Positions 51,622 to 60,255 of a stretch of 64,000 nt of DNA are shown piece after piece (within the stretch, counting starts at the first letter, position 1; each line of letters opens with the position of its first letter). Below the pieces are notes generated by a model. The model was not told the DNA's origin, did no database searches, and saw only the letters and a program-made list of their open reading frames with translations. The position numbers and the translations under genes are program-made. The stretch is from Pseudomonas arsenicoxydans (lineage in GTDB: Bacteria > Pseudomonadota > Gammaproteobacteria > Pseudomonadales > Pseudomonadaceae): assembly GCF_006438915.1 (NCBI RefSeq), contig NZ_RCZE01000017.1, positions 62,001 through 126,000 on the forward strand, given 5' to 3'.

Positions 51622-52841
51622 TGAGCGACATTATCCGCCGCGACCCCCGCGCCGAATGGATTGCCCGTAACCGCTTGCACCCGTTGCACGCGGCCATGCA
51701 ACCGGCGCAACACAGCTGGATGGGGCCGAACGGCGTCATCCGCAAGAATCTGCATGGCATCGGTTTTATCGGCCCCAACGGCATCAAGCGCATTGACCGC
51801 AGCGGCGCTCAGCAGGGCGGGGCGACCAAACGCACCGCTGCCGTTGAAGTGCAATTGCCGCTGCATCAAGTGCCGGCACCGGCGTTCTACATCAGCGTGG
51901 TGCCGGACATGGTCGGCGGCCGCTTGAGCAGCCACGACCGCGATTTGCTCGGTCTGGCCCATCAGTTGGCCGGCAAGGACGGTGCGGTGTTGGCCGTGGT
52001 CTTCGGCGAGCACAAGGAAAACGCTTTTGCGACGGCGGGCGTTGATCGCTTGCTGGTGCTGGAAGGTGATGAATTCAGCGGTTATGCACCGGAACAACGG
52101 GTCCAGGGCCTGCGGACTGTGGATAACCAGTTCAGCCCGCGTCACTGGCTGTTACCGGACAGCCGCAGCGGTGGCGGTGAACTCGGCCGGCGCTTTGCCG
52201 CCGCACTGGGTGAACGCCCGGCCACAAGGGTCTGGCAGGTCAAGGATCAGGAATGCATCGGCCGCGCCGGTGCCGGTTTGCAAGACCTCGCGCGCCCGGT
52301 TGCACGCTTGATTCTGGCCGCGGCCGAATGCGCCGAACCAGTCAGCGAAACCCGTCATGAAGCACTGCCGGTGGAGTTATCCACAGCCGTGGTTCGCAGC
52401 CTGTCGCGCATCGAAGATTTGGGCGCGGTGGCGGTGGACCCGGCGGCGATTCCGATGGCCGAAGCCGAGTTCATCTTCTCCGGCGGCAACGGGGTCAAGG
52501 ACTGGGGACTTTTCCACAGCACCGCCCAAGCGCTCGGCGCCACCGAAGGCGCGTCCCGTGTGGCGGTGGACGATGGTTTCATGGCGCGCGACCGTCAGGT
52601 CGGCGCGTCCGGCACCTGGGTCACCGCACGGGTTTATGTGGCGGTGGGTATTTCCGGGGCGATCCAGCACCTGCAAGGCATCGGTGCCTGCGACAAGGTG
52701 GTGGCGATCAACCTCGACCCTGGCTGCGACATGATCAAACGGGCCGATCTGTCGGTGATCGGCGAGAGCGCCGAGATTCTTCAAGCCTTGATCGATGCGA
52801 TTGCGGCTTACCGCAACGACGCCAAGCGCGATGCGGCTTAA
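51621..52841 (+). CDS. Electron transfer flavoprotein alpha subunit, dgc-linked
   Basis: A 406-residue protein, longer than housekeeping ETF-alpha (about 310), with an N-terminal extension of roughly 80 residues. The FAD-binding C-terminal domain has VAVDDGFMARDRQVGASG, VYVAVGISGAIQH and VVAINLDPGCDMIKRADLS. It is translationally coupled to dgcB (TGATG) and followed 15 bases later by the beta subunit. It corresponds to PA5400 by order. It probably carries electrons from dimethylglycine demethylation to DgcB. Confidence 0.92.
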   Translation: MSDIIRRDPRAEWIARNRLHPLHAAMQPAQHSWMGPNGVIRKNLHGIGFIGPNGIKRIDRSGAQQGGATKRTAAVEVQLPLHQVPAPAFYISVVPDMVGGRLSSHDRDLLGLAHQLAGKDGAVLAVVFGEHKENAFATAGVDRLLVLEGDEFSGYAPEQRVQGLRTVDNQFSPRHWLLPDSRSGGGELGRRFAAALGERPATRVWQVKDQECIGRAGAGLQDLARPVARLILAAAECAEPVSETRHEALPVELSTAVVRSLSRIEDLGAVAVDPAAIPMAEAEFIFSGGNGVKDWGLFHSTAQALGATEGASRVAVDDGFMARDRQVGASGTWVTARVYVAVGISGAIQHLQGIGACDKVVAINLDPGCDMIKRADLSVIGESAEILQALIDAIAAYRNDAKRDAA

Positions 52842-52856
52842 GGGAAGGAAAGGGTT

Positions 52857-53627
52857 ATGAGCACGAAAATCATCAGCCTGGTGTCCATCGGCGCCCACCC
52901 GACCTCCGGCCGGCCACGTCGTGCGGAGCAGGATGCGCGGGCGGTGGAACTGGGCCTGCAACTGGCTGGGGATAACCTCCAAGTGCTGCATGCCGGCGAT
53001 GTCGCGGAACCGGCGCTGCGCGCTTATCTGGGCATGGGTCTGGAACAGTTACATGTGCTTGAGCAGCCGGAAGGTGCCGATGCACTGCCAGCGTTGACCG
53101 CTTATTTGCGCGACGCCGGGGCGCAAGTCGTGCTGACCGGCAGTCAGGCTGAAACCGGTGAAGGCTCGGGCATGTTGCCGTTCCTGCTGGCGGAAAGCCT
53201 CGGCTGGCCGCTGGTGGTCGGGTTGGCGCAGGTGGAATCCATCGACGGCAATTCGGCGCTGGTGCTGCAAGCGTTGCCGCGAGGTCAGCGTCGTCGCTTG
53301 AAAGTGCGCTTGCCGTTTCTCGCGACGGTGGATAACGCTGCGCCGAAGCCTCGGCAAAGCGCATACGGCCCGGCTCGGCGTGGCGTGTTGCAAGCCGATG
53401 AAGTTGAAGTGATCGACGATGAACTGCTGGCGGTCGCCACGTTGCAACCGGCCAAGCCACGGCCTAAGCGCCTCAAGGTGATCAAGGCCAAAAGCGGTGC
53501 AGACCGGATGAAAGCGGCGACGGCCAAGGCCAGTGGCGGCGGTGGGCAGGTACTCAAAGGCGTGACCGCGCAAGCGGGGGCCGAGGCCATTCTCAAGTTA
53601 CTGATCGAAGAAGGCGTGGTCCGCTAA
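52857..53627 (+). CDS. Electron transfer flavoprotein beta subunit, dgc-linked
   Basis: A 256-residue ETF-beta-like protein. The N-terminal two thirds have the adenine-nucleotide alpha-hydrolase-like fold (VVLTGSQAETGEGSGMLPFLLAESLGWPLV near residue 95). The C-terminal arm is Lys/Ala-rich. AGGAAAGG lies upstream of the ATG. It forms a dedicated pair with the previous gene, separate from the housekeeping etfBA found elsewhere in pseudomonads. It is the last gene of the dgc operon, followed by a REP doublet. Confidence 0.9.
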   Translation: MSTKIISLVSIGAHPTSGRPRRAEQDARAVELGLQLAGDNLQVLHAGDVAEPALRAYLGMGLEQLHVLEQPEGADALPALTAYLRDAGAQVVLTGSQAETGEGSGMLPFLLAESLGWPLVVGLAQVESIDGNSALVLQALPRGQRRRLKVRLPFLATVDNAAPKPRQSAYGPARRGVLQADEVEVIDDELLAVATLQPAKPRPKRLKVIKAKSGADRMKAATAKASGGGGQVLKGVTAQAGAEAILKLLIEEGVVR

Positions 53628-53649
53628 CGCACATCCAGTGAAGATCTAA

Positions 53650-53739
53650 TGTGAGAGCGGGCTTGCTCGCGAAGGCGGTGGTTCAGTTGACATCAATGTT
53701 GAATGTCAGGCCCCTTTCGCGAGCAAGCCCGCTCCCACA
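53650..53739. repeat. REP doublet, GAGCAAGCCCGCTCC family
   Basis: Inverted arms at 53650-53675 (with a one-base change, GTGAGAGC) and 53714-53739. The right arm abuts the ribosome binding site of the next gene. Confidence 0.9.
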
Positions 53740-53749
53740 AGGGGAAATA

Positions 53750-54316
53750 ATGACCGTTGAATTTCGTTCGGCCCTGCGCGCGGATGCGCGGGAGATTGCT
53801 CGTTTGTTCCAGATTTCATCAGAGGGCGCTTCGGATTACATCTGGAGCCAGATAGCCGAGCCAGGCCAGGACCTGTTGGACGTTGGTGCCCTGCGCTATG
53901 CCCGCGACGGTGTGGACTTCTCCTATCAAAATTGTCTGATCGCCGAGGCAAACGGGAACGTCATCGGCATGATGCACAGCTATGTGATGCGTCATGACCC
54001 AATGGCAGCGCCCGTCACCGACCCGGTGTTGGCGCCGTATGCCACCATGGAAATCCCCGACACCCTCTACATTTCCAGCCTGGCGCTGCATGAGGGCTGG
54101 CGGAACCAGGGCCTGGGCAAACAATTCCTCGCCTATGCTTACGACCGGGCCAATCAATTAGGGCTCAATGGCCTGAGCCTGATCGACTATGCCGCCAACA
54201 CCGGTGCCCGGCGGTTTTACGAGCGGCATGGCTTCCGTATCGTCGACACCTGCCAGATCACGCCCCACCCGATGATTCGGGTCACGGGTGAAGCCTATCT
54301 GATGTACCGGCCGTAG
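53750..54316 (+). CDS. GNAT-family N-acetyltransferase
   Basis: A 188-residue GNAT protein. It starts MTVEFRSALRADAREIARLF, and has the acetyl-CoA motif LHEGWRNQGLGKQFLAYAY near residue 115 and the C-terminal NTGARRFYERHGFRIV. The acceptor is unknown. The ATG at 53750 is preceded by AAGGGGAA, which lies directly at the end of a REP doublet. The frame remains open through the REP, but that part is not a plausible N-terminus. Confidence 0.88.
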   Translation: MTVEFRSALRADAREIARLFQISSEGASDYIWSQIAEPGQDLLDVGALRYARDGVDFSYQNCLIAEANGNVIGMMHSYVMRHDPMAAPVTDPVLAPYATMEIPDTLYISSLALHEGWRNQGLGKQFLAYAYDRANQLGLNGLSLIDYAANTGARRFYERHGFRIVDTCQITPHPMIRVTGEAYLMYRP

Positions 54317-54447
54317 GGCTGCCTCCCGCCATACCGCGCGGTGAACTACAGTTTTGCTGTGCGCTGGTTAAGGGTGCAGCACGGTTCACGGAGCTTTCAG
54401 ATGTTCAGCGCTGAGTCATAAAACCCGTTTTTATACGTGGGTTGAAC

Positions 54448-55614
54448 ATGAAGGCGTTGCGTTGGTGTGCGGCCTGGTTGCTCTGCGTGGCGATGTGCGT
54501 GCCTGCCGGGTTGATGGCGGCTGCCAACCCTGAGTCCGACCAGGATTTTTATCAGTGGCTGGAGTCGGACCAGGGGCAAAATGCATCCTTGGCCCAACTG
54601 CGCCAGCAGTGCGACAAGGTCGTGGACGCCACGAACAACCTCAATTGTTCAGTGTCCGTGTTCGCCCGAATGTTCGAGGCCAAAGCCGCCAATCAATTGC
54701 CTGATTACTACCTGGCAATCAAGCGCCGCCATGCTCAGGCCATCGCGAGTGACCCCGAACTCAACGTCCTGTTCTCCATGTTTGGCCGTCAATCGATTGC
54801 GACCCTGCGCGCGACCGGTGACTTTTCAGTGTCCAGCACCAAACGGCACGAAATGCTCACGGTTTATCCTCGCCCCAGTGAGGGATACGTCACGGACGAA
54901 GTGTTGCCCTACATCGACGTCAGAGCGGCCAACGGTGTCTCCTCACGCTTCATTGTCGACACCGGCGCACCGCAGACCCGGGTCAACGTCGAAACCGCCA
55001 AGCGCATGGGCGTCACGCTGTTAACCGACTCGCATTACGGCTACAGCACGTTTTATGGGGAGCATGACCTGTCGGCCAAACTCGGAGTCTTTCCATCGTT
55101 GAAGGTCGGCGGGAGCGAGTTCAGGAACGTCCTGGTGTTTGTCAGTGACCGGGATAACTTGTTGGGCCTGGACCTGGTCGGCAAGTTGGGGCGTTTGAAA
55201 CTCACGAAAAAGACTCTGGAGCTCAACGCGCAACCTCCCGCGCGATGCGATTCGCCCGTTACCTATTCGCGTGCAGACATCAATCAACGACTGACCATTG
55301 CCGCACGGCTGGATCGTCGGGCAACGCTGGCGATTCTGGATACCGGAAATGTGGATTACCTTACATCGGCGTCGCCCGGTGACTTGCCTGTTCACGTCGC
55401 CGAAAACTCGCGTCACCAGACGTTCAAGGGCGAGTTGGATTTGTCTGGCGACATCCGGGCAATCACCTACAAATACTATCCAGGCTTCACCATTCCTCCG
55501 TCGTTGGTGTCCGGGCAGTACGTGCCTTCGATTTTGCTCGGGTGGCGGGCATTCAATGATTATGAATTGAACCTGGAAACGCTTTCGGGTCGCTCGTGCC
55601 TGAATAAAATATGA
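54448..55614 (+). CDS. Secreted protein with retropepsin-like aspartic protease domain
   Basis: A 388-residue protein with a signal peptide ending near LMAAANP (residue 28). Two active-site-like motifs are present: DTGA at 171 in FIVDTGAPQTRV and DTGN at 298 in LAILDTGNVDYL. The first fits the clan AA retropepsin-like fold, followed by an ILG-like LLGLDLVGKLGRL. The second would make a two-lobed arrangement in one chain. It should act in the periplasm. An alternative TTG start two codons earlier is less likely. Substrate unknown. Confidence 0.82.
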   Translation: MKALRWCAAWLLCVAMCVPAGLMAAANPESDQDFYQWLESDQGQNASLAQLRQQCDKVVDATNNLNCSVSVFARMFEAKAANQLPDYYLAIKRRHAQAIASDPELNVLFSMFGRQSIATLRATGDFSVSSTKRHEMLTVYPRPSEGYVTDEVLPYIDVRAANGVSSRFIVDTGAPQTRVNVETAKRMGVTLLTDSHYGYSTFYGEHDLSAKLGVFPSLKVGGSEFRNVLVFVSDRDNLLGLDLVGKLGRLKLTKKTLELNAQPPARCDSPVTYSRADINQRLTIAARLDRRATLAILDTGNVDYLTSASPGDLPVHVAENSRHQTFKGELDLSGDIRAITYKYYPGFTIPPSLVSGQYVPSILLGWRAFNDYELNLETLSGRSCLNKI

Positions 55615-55623
55615 TTTACCCAC

Positions 55624-56185
55624 AAAGCCTGTTAGCGCTTCTGTGGATAACATGTTCACCCCTCGCTGTACCCCATACAAATCAAGGGCTACAAGGCACC
55701 GTACAAAAATTAACCAGCCTAACTTATGGTTTTTACGGGCTTTTTGCGGTGGATAAGGTTTCATGCGCGCTAATACTTGCCCCCAATCTCTGTTGGCGCT
55801 TCTGTGGATAAGATGTTTGCTAACCGCTACAGGCCATATAAACAGGGCTGTTCAGGCGGCTGGTTAGAAAACGATCAAATCGACGTTTCGGCTAGGTAAA
55901 CATCGCGCAATGCCCGATTTATCGCGGCTTTCAGCAGTTTTCCACAGATGCGCAGAAGTTGCCCCCAAAGTCTGTTGGCGCTTCTGTGGATAAGGTGTTT
56001 GCCATCCTCTGCAAGCCACGTAAAACGTGTGCTGTAGGCTTTCGATCAAAAAACAACCAGCGGCTGTTCAAAACCGGGCTTCTGGATAAGTCACGGATTT
56101 TCTTCGGTTTCTGTGGAGAAATTTTTGTGTAAAACCACACTTGTCCCCAATAGCTGTGGGTGGAAGTGTGGATAACTTGTTTGTG
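55624..56185. repeat. Degenerate tandem repeat array with DnaA-box sequences
   Basis: At least four copies of a 40-45 base core (CCCCAA..CTGTTGGCGCTTC then TGTGGATAAG) recur at spacings of about 161, 182 and 182 bases. TGTGGATAA, the complement of the DnaA box TTATCCACA, is perfect at 55642, 55803, 55985 and 56167. One-mismatch versions occur at 55748, 55938 (inverse), 56081 and 56112. Between the boxes weaker repeats such as GCCATATAAACAGGGCTGT and GCCACGTAAAACGTGTGCTGT also recur. There is no gene here. Confidence 0.8.
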
Positions 56186-56291
56186 GAAGGCTGGGAGGTG
56201 TGGTGGGTATAGCTCTGAACGGAATAGGTCATATTTCGTACAGTTCTGAGTCGGGTGGATACCGGGGAGGGATGTGTTGTTTGGGAGGGCG

Positions 56292-56386
56292 CTTTCGCGA
56301 GCAAGCCCGCTCCCACACTCGACCGTGTCGTTCACAATATCTGTGAACACCACCGATCTAATGTGGGAGCGGGCTTGCTCGCGAAG
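56292..56386. repeat. REP doublet, GAGCAAGCCCGCTCC family
   Basis: Inverted arms at 56292-56316 and 56361-56386, just after the gbcA stop. Confidence 0.92.
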
Positions 56387-56398
56387 CTTTTAGCTCTT

Positions 56399-57694
56399 TT
56401 AGCCTTGTACAGGAACACCTTTGAGGTACGGTGCCGGCTCAGCCCCGAGGTTGTTCAGCAGACGCTCGCTGTACCAATCCACGAAGTTCACCACGCCAAA
56501 CTCATAGGTCTTGGAGTAAGGCCCAGGCTGGTAGGCGGTGGAGTTGATGCCGCGCTGGTTTTCCTCCGCCAGTCGACGGTCCTCGTTGTTGGTTTCATCC
56601 CAAACCTTACGCATGCGTTCTACGTCGTAATCCACGCCTTCGACCGCGTCCTTGTGCACGATCCACTTGGTGGTGACCATGGTTTCCTGCGCACTGATCG
56701 GCCACACGGTAAAGACGATGATGTGGTCGCCCATGCAATGGTTCCACGAGTGCGGCAGGTGCAGGATGCGCATCGAGCCCAGGTCAGGGTTCTGGATCCG
56801 GCCCATGAGTTTCTTGCAAGCTTGCTTGCCGTCCAGGGTCATCGACACGGTGCCCTTTAGCAGCGGCATGCGCACGATGCGGTTACGCAGGCCGAAGCTG
56901 GCGTGAGCGTATGGAATCTTCTCGGCTTCCCAGGCAGCGGCAGAGGCGGCCACGTGGTCTTTGAACGCCTGGTCGGCGCGTGGGTCGGTAACGTCGTCCC
57001 ACTCCAGCAGGGTTTTCAGCAGTGCCGGGTGCGAAGCGTTGCAGTGGTAGCACTCGCGGTTGTTTTCCAGCACCAGTTTCCAGTTGGCTTTTTCGAACAA
57101 GGTGGTCTGGATGGCCACCTTGGTGTTTTCCATGTCATACGGTTCCATGTAATGGCTCAGCGTCGACAGGAAGTCATCAATGGCGGGTGGGTTCTCCGAC
57201 AGGCTGATGAAGATGTAACCACCGGCAGTCTTGACGTTGACCGGTTTGAGACCGTACTGCTTCATGTCGAAGTCGTCGCCCATTTCGGTGCCGGCGAACA
57301 GCAGGCGACCGTCCAGTTCGTACGTCCACTGGTGGTAGTGGCAAACCAGTTTGGCGACTTTGCCTTTTTCAGTGGTGCACAACCGCGAACCGCGATGGCG
57401 GCAGACGTTGTGGAACGCATGCACCACGCCGTCGGCGCCGCGAATCACGATGATCGGGTTCTTGCCGACTTCCAGGGTCAGGAAGTTGCCCTTGGTCGGG
57501 ATCTCGCAGGTCATGCCGGCAATCAACCACTCTTTCTGGAAGATTTCCTGCATGTCGATATCAAACAGCCGCTCGTCAGAGTAAAACGGCTGCGGCAGCG
57601 AGTAAGTACGCTCGCGCTCTTGCAGCATCTGTGCGGTGGCCTTGCGTGCGGGTTCCAGCGGATCGCCCAGGCTGATTTTTGCGGTGACGTCCAT
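56399..57694 (-). CDS. gbcA: Glycine betaine monooxygenase, Rieske oxygenase GbcA
   Basis: A 431-residue Rieske non-heme iron oxygenase that removes a methyl group from glycine betaine to give dimethylglycine and formaldehyde. The [2Fe-2S] ligands are in CRHRGSRLC (first Cys-x-His) and VCHYHQW near residues 98-120. The mononuclear iron site includes NNRECYHCNASH near residue 215. The ATG at 57694 (MDVTAKISLGD) is used; the open frame upstream runs into the promoter. It is divergent from gbcB, which encodes its reductase, with 283 bases between. Confidence 0.96.
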   Translation of the reverse strand: MDVTAKISLGDPLEPARKATAQMLQERERTYSLPQPFYSDERLFDIDMQEIFQKEWLIAGMTCEIPTKGNFLTLEVGKNPIIVIRGADGVVHAFHNVCRHRGSRLCTTEKGKVAKLVCHYHQWTYELDGRLLFAGTEMGDDFDMKQYGLKPVNVKTAGGYIFISLSENPPAIDDFLSTLSHYMEPYDMENTKVAIQTTLFEKANWKLVLENNRECYHCNASHPALLKTLLEWDDVTDPRADQAFKDHVAASAAAWEAEKIPYAHASFGLRNRIVRMPLLKGTVSMTLDGKQACKKLMGRIQNPDLGSMRILHLPHSWNHCMGDHIIVFTVWPISAQETMVTTKWIVHKDAVEGVDYDVERMRKVWDETNNEDRRLAEENQRGINSTAYQPGPYSKTYEFGVVNFVDWYSERLLNNLGAEPAPYLKGVPVQG

Positions 57695-57977
57695 CGATGT
57701 GATCCTCAAGGCCTTTCTGTGAGGCCGGCGAAAGTGGCTAATCAGGTTTGCTACGCAAGGTGTAACGGTTGTGTCTTGGTATGGAGCGAGTGTGGGGCCG
57801 GCGTTGCCCGGAACCTTATCTACGAGCGACATGGCCCACTCTGTTCCCGACGCGCAACCCCCGGTAGTTGGGGCTTGGTCGCGATAAGTATGTGAATGTC
57901 GCAGATAGGTAAATGGGCGGTTCGCACGTTACGCAGAATCGCCAACATAAGGCCGAGCATCGGCGGTGGAGAACAGC

Positions 57978-59078
57978 ATGTCCAACAGCTTCCTGAATCC
58001 GGTAACGACCCAGACCTGGGCCAATGGTCGACACATCGTCCGTTGCGTCAAAGTCATCCAGGAAACCTGGGATGTGCGCACGTTCTGCTTTATGGCCGAC
58101 CAGCCGATCCTGTTCTTTTTCAAGCCGGGGCAGTTCGTCACCCTGGAGCTGGAAATCGAAGGCGTGCCGATCATGCGCTCCTACACCATTTCCAGCTCGC
58201 CATCGGTGCCTTACAGCTTCTCGGTGACGATCAAGCGCGTACCCGGCGGCAAAGTCTCGAACTGGCTGCACGACACCCTGCATGAAGGTCAGGAACTGGC
58301 GGTGCATGGCCCGGTCGGGCTGTTCAACGCCATGGACTTCACCGCGCCGAAGGTGCTCTACCTCAGCGGCGGTGTCGGCATCACGCCGGTGATGTCCATG
58401 ACGCGCTGGTTCTACGACACCAACGGCAACGTCGACATGGTGTTTATCCACAGCGCCCGCTCGCCCAAAGACATCATTTACCACCGCGAGCTGGAACACA
58501 TGGCGTCGCGGATCGACAACTTCAGCCTGCACCTGATCTGTGAGAAGCATGGCCTGGGCGAACCGTGGGCCGGTTATCGCGGTTACCTGAACCACAAGAT
58601 GCTGGAATTGATGGCGCCGGACTTCCTCGAACGCGAAGTCTTCTGCTGCGGCCCGACGCCGTACATGAATGCGGTGAAACGCATGCTCGAGACCGCCGGT
58701 TTCGACATGTCGCGTTACCACGAGGAATCATTCGGCGCGACACCACCGGAAGCGCGCGCCGATGCCGTGGAGCAAGCCGAGCAAGCGGCGGATGCCCCCG
58801 AAGTCGACGTGGCGGACCTGCATCAGGTGGAGTTCACCGCGTCGGGCAAAAGCATTCGTGTGGCACCGGGTGAAACCGTTCACGCGGCTGCGGCCAAGCT
58901 TGGTTTGTTGATTCCCAAAGCGTGCGGGATGGGGATTTGCGGTACGTGCAAGGTGATGAAGCTGGGTGGTGAGGTCGAGATGGACCACAACGGCGGGATC
59001 ACCGAAGAAGACGAAGCCGAAGGGTTCATCCTGTCGTGCTGCAGCGTGCCGAAGGGTGACGTGCGGATTGAGTTCTAA
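57978..59078 (+). CDS. gbcB: Glycine betaine monooxygenase reductase GbcB
   Basis: A 366-residue reductase that feeds electrons from NAD(P)H to GbcA. FAD binding is marked by MRSYTISSSPS near residue 72. NAD binding is marked by LYLSGGVGITPVMSM near residue 130. The C-terminal plant-type [2Fe-2S] ferredoxin has CGMGICGTC near residue 315 and a last Cys in FILSCCS. The ATG at 57978 (MSNSFLNPV) is preferred to a GTG at 57966. The divergent pair with gbcA shares a control region that GbdR is expected to act on. Confidence 0.95.
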   Translation: MSNSFLNPVTTQTWANGRHIVRCVKVIQETWDVRTFCFMADQPILFFFKPGQFVTLELEIEGVPIMRSYTISSSPSVPYSFSVTIKRVPGGKVSNWLHDTLHEGQELAVHGPVGLFNAMDFTAPKVLYLSGGVGITPVMSMTRWFYDTNGNVDMVFIHSARSPKDIIYHRELEHMASRIDNFSLHLICEKHGLGEPWAGYRGYLNHKMLELMAPDFLEREVFCCGPTPYMNAVKRMLETAGFDMSRYHEESFGATPPEARADAVEQAEQAADAPEVDVADLHQVEFTASGKSIRVAPGETVHAAAAKLGLLIPKACGMGICGTCKVMKLGGEVEMDHNGGITEEDEAEGFILSCCSVPKGDVRIEF

Positions 59079-59096
59079 GCAACACCGCAAAACTAA

Positions 59097-59187
59097 TGTG
59101 GGAGCGGGCTTGCTCGCGAAGGCGTCGTATCAGTCAACATTAATGTTGAATGTCAGTACGCCTTCGCGAGCAAGCCCGCTCCCACAA
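59097..59187. repeat. REP doublet, GAGCAAGCCCGCTCC family
   Basis: Inverted arms at 59097-59122 and 59161-59187, between convergent genes. Confidence 0.92.
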
Positions 59188-59197
59188 GGTCCGTATT

Positions 59198-60022
59198 TCA
59201 GTCAACAAACAGGTCTGGCATCAGCTTGTCGGTGGAATCCGGTTCAAATCGATATCCCTCAAAATTCGTTACGCCGTGCTCCCTCAGAATCTCCTCATCT
59301 ATCAGCAATCGCCCGGTGATGCTGCGGCCGCTGCTGTCCAGAATGACGTGGGCAGCGTCCGCCATGATTTCGGGCGTACGCGCATGCTTGAACGATTCGC
59401 GTGAGCCAAGCTGAAATTCGATAGCGGCGGTGGCGATCATGGTTTGTGGCCACAGCGAGTTGACGCTGATGCCGTAATTCTTGAATTCCTCGCTCATGCC
59501 AATCGTCAGCATGCTCATGCCGTATTTGGTCACTGTGTAGGGGCTGTACTGGGCGAACCATTGGGTCGCCAGGTTCAGCGGCGGCGACAGGTTGAGGATG
59601 TGCCCGCCGGTTTTTTTCAGATAGGGCAGGGCGGCCTGGCTGCACAGCAATACGGCGCGTGTGTTGATCTGGTGCATCAGGTCGAAACGCTTGAGTTCGA
59701 TGTGTTGAACCCCGGTCAGCTTGATGGCGCCAGCGTTGTTGATCAGCGCATCGATGCCGCCGAAATGTTCGTTGGCCTGGGCGAGTGCATTTCGTACCGC
59801 ATCTTCGTCACGCACATCCACCCGCAAGGCCAGCGCTTTGCCACCCGCCGCTTCGACTTCCTGCGCGACGCTGAAAATCGTGCCCGGCAACTTCGGGTGT
59901 GGCTCGGCGCTTTTGGCTGCAATCACAATGTTGGCCCCGTCACGCGCCGCGCGCAGCGCGATCTCACGACCGATCCCCCGGCTGGCGCCAGTGATGAACA
60001 GGGTTTTGCCTTTCAAGGACAT
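59198..60022 (-). CDS. Short-chain dehydrogenase/reductase (HSDL2-like)
   Basis: A 274-residue classical SDR. It has TGASRGIG at about residues 11-18, NNAG near 95, and the catalytic Tyr and Lys in YSPYTVTKYG near 163-170. NSLWPQT replaces the usual NxxxPG segment. Overall character is close to the HSDL2-like group, which often acts on fatty-acid-derived or steroid-like substrates. It lies between gbcB and ltaA but is not known as part of betaine catabolism; a role there is not supported by sequence. Confidence 0.9.
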   Translation of the reverse strand: MSLKGKTLFITGASRGIGREIALRAARDGANIVIAAKSAEPHPKLPGTIFSVAQEVEAAGGKALALRVDVRDEDAVRNALAQANEHFGGIDALINNAGAIKLTGVQHIELKRFDLMHQINTRAVLLCSQAALPYLKKTGGHILNLSPPLNLATQWFAQYSPYTVTKYGMSMLTIGMSEEFKNYGISVNSLWPQTMIATAAIEFQLGSRESFKHARTPEIMADAAHVILDSSGRSITGRLLIDEEILREHGVTNFEGYRFEPDSTDKLMPDLFVD

Positions 60023-60105
60023 GCGTGCGCTCCTGATTATTGTTATGTGAGCGGATCAATACCGCTCGCAGACAATGTAGACGAAGTCTTCAGGTAGGCG
60101 CTCAC

Positions 60106-60238
60106 TGTGGCGAGGGAGCTTGCTCCCGCTGGGCTGCGAAGCGGCCCCAAATACTGAAAATGCGGTCTGTCAGGCAGACCGCATTGGATGGATTTACGAC
60201 TGCTGCGCAGCCGAGCGGGGGCAAGCCCCCTCACCACA
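60106..60238. repeat. REP doublet with mixed arms
   Basis: The left arm is the GGGAGCTTGCTCCC type (60106-60131), and the right arm is the GGGGGCAAGCCCCC type with TCACCACA (60213-60238). The arms therefore come from two variants and pair imperfectly. Confidence 0.85.
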
Positions 60239-60255
60239 GGGGATCGGATTGCTGC

